Position numbers and translations under genes: made by a program
NCBI GenBank assembly: GCA_019747165.1
Contig: JAIERC010000364.1
Coordinates: forward strand, 1 to 7,019
Direction: 5' to 3'
Length of the DNA: 7,019 nt
Origin: Sphingomonas sp.
Lineage (GTDB): Bacteria > Pseudomonadota > Alphaproteobacteria > Sphingomonadales > Sphingomonadaceae
Part shown: one piece after another, positions 6,656-7,019 of the stretch
Layout: every line of letters starts with the position of its first letter
Numbering within the stretch: position 1 is the first letter of the stretch
The notes under the pieces: model-generated
What the model was told of the DNA's origin: nothing
The model's database searches: none
The model's input: the letters and a program-made list of their open reading frames with translations, nothing else

Positions 6656-6721
6656 CGGCTTGTTCGGCGCCATCGGTGTGATCTCCCGCCATTCGGCATC
6701 GCTCAGACCGTCGCGGTTCAT
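6656..6721 (-). pseudogene. Possible N-terminal remnant of an IS5-family transposase
   Basis: From an ATG at 6721 the minus strand encodes about 22 residues, including GLSDAEWREITPMAPNKP. This resembles the start of IS5-type transposases, which commonly open with a pattern like LSDAEW..I.PLLPNKP. After residue 22 the similarity ends and the frame runs on into the antisense of the acylase 3' end, so at most a fragment remains. No terminal inverted repeats or target duplication were recognised. The match is from memory of the family, over a short span, and could be chance. Confidence 0.35.
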
Positions 6722-6804
6722 GCCGCCGTTCTGAACCTCAACGCCACTGCTCGGTCAAACCGATCAATGGATTGTCGCCTTAATATTATAGAAAACTGCT
6801 AAAT

Positions 6805-6819
6805 TTGCTAGAACAGCAA
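6805..6819. promoter_or_regulatory. Dyad TTGCT-N5-AGCAA, candidate operator
   Basis: A perfect 5-bp inverted repeat with a 5-base spacer lies 61 bp before the start of the partial gene. It fits the loose T-N11-A form of LysR-type sites, although other regulator families use similar dyads. A further TGCTA half-copy lies just upstream (6797-6801). Confidence 0.3.
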
Positions 6820-6866
6820 GCGTTTTCGTTGTGACTACGCGCCTCTAGCGATATCAAAGAGATGTT

Positions 6867-6874
6867 AAAGGAGG
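6867..6874 (+). promoter_or_regulatory. Strong Shine-Dalgarno site for the partial Tat-exported gene
   Basis: AAAGGAGG, a near-perfect match to the 16S rRNA 3' end, stands six bases before the ATG at 6881. It is the strongest ribosome binding site in the window. Confidence 0.85.
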
Positions 6875-6880
6875 CACACA

Positions 6881-7019
6881 ATGAATAGTGATACCCTAGA
6901 AAGACGTAAGTTTCTGACAAATACAGGTATTGGTTTGGCTGGAATTGGTGCCGCTGTTATGATGGGCGCTTCACCGGTTAATGCCGCTACTTCAAATAAG
7001 CGGAAACTTCCAGGGTCAG
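6881..7019 (+). CDS. Tat-exported protein, 5' part only (family undetermined)
   Basis: The frame opens with ATG and is cut by the window edge after 46 codons. Residues 8-12 are RRKFL, a twin-arginine motif, followed by a hydrophobic glycine/alanine-rich segment (GIGLAGIGAAVMMGA) and a likely cleavage site at VNAA, so the protein is exported folded by the Tat pathway. Such leaders are common on cofactor-binding oxidoreductases. The first mature residues, TSNKRKLPGS, recall the opening of aldo/keto reductases (KRKLG..LEVS), but so few residues cannot decide it. GC content is 45% (63 of 139 bases), well below the neighbouring acylase, and codons such as ATT, GGT and GTT are frequent, which suggests recent acquisition. 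Confidence 0.85.
   Translation, partial: MNSDTLERRKFLTNTGIGLAGIGAAVMMGASPVNAATSNKRKLPGS

Larger units (their letters stand above)
6619..6880. other. Intergenic region with abrupt shift to AT-rich DNA
   Basis: The first part (to about 6770) is GC-rich and holds the possible transposase remnant. From about 6771 the sequence becomes AT-rich: I count 21 G or C in the 60 bases 6781-6840. This part probably carries the promoter and regulatory site of the gene starting at 6881. AT-rich hexamers such as TATTAT (6784-6789) are present but have no good -35 partner at normal spacing. Confidence 0.5.

Overview
The window looks like chromosomal DNA of a GC-rich alphaproteobacterium, most likely a sphingomonad (inference from GC-rich codon use, the tRNA type and the protein families; no taxonomic marker gene is present). 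It holds four complete genes that can be supported, one gene cut by the right edge, a tRNA fragment at the left edge, and a few weak or broken elements. Nothing here amounts to a clear new system. The most informative oddities are at the two edges.

Left edge (1-325): bases 31-75 are the 3' half of a tRNA-Lys(CTT), from the anticodon loop to an encoded CCA, without the 5' half. This is what an integrative element leaves at its far end after recombining in a tRNA gene. If so, the element lies to the left and the rest of the window is the original flanking chromosome. Between this fragment and the first gene there are two overlapping hairpins and one doubtful 52-aa ORF.

Minus-strand block (326-4106): read in the direction of transcription, this holds a large secreted di-heme cytochrome c peroxidase of the MauG/CcpA superfamily, a 345-bp gap with two abutting palindromes, a small cupin protein, and a SOUL-family haem-binding lipoprotein 37 bp after the cupin. 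Cupin and SOUL probably form one operon. The peroxidase may be separate but shares the haem and cell-envelope theme.

Plus-strand block (4516-6618): after a 409-bp divergent intergenic region comes a membrane-anchored or secreted Ntn-hydrolase of the penicillin/acyl-homoserine-lactone acylase family. The autocatalytic serine and oxyanion-hole residues are all recognisable.

Right edge (6619-7019): a short minus-strand stretch resembles the N-terminus of an IS5-family transposase. After it the base composition drops sharply (35% GC over 6781-6840, 45% in the following partial gene, against 57-77% in sampled acylase segments). The partial gene starts with a very strong ribosome binding site and a twin-arginine signal peptide, and is probably acquired DNA with its own promoter and operator.
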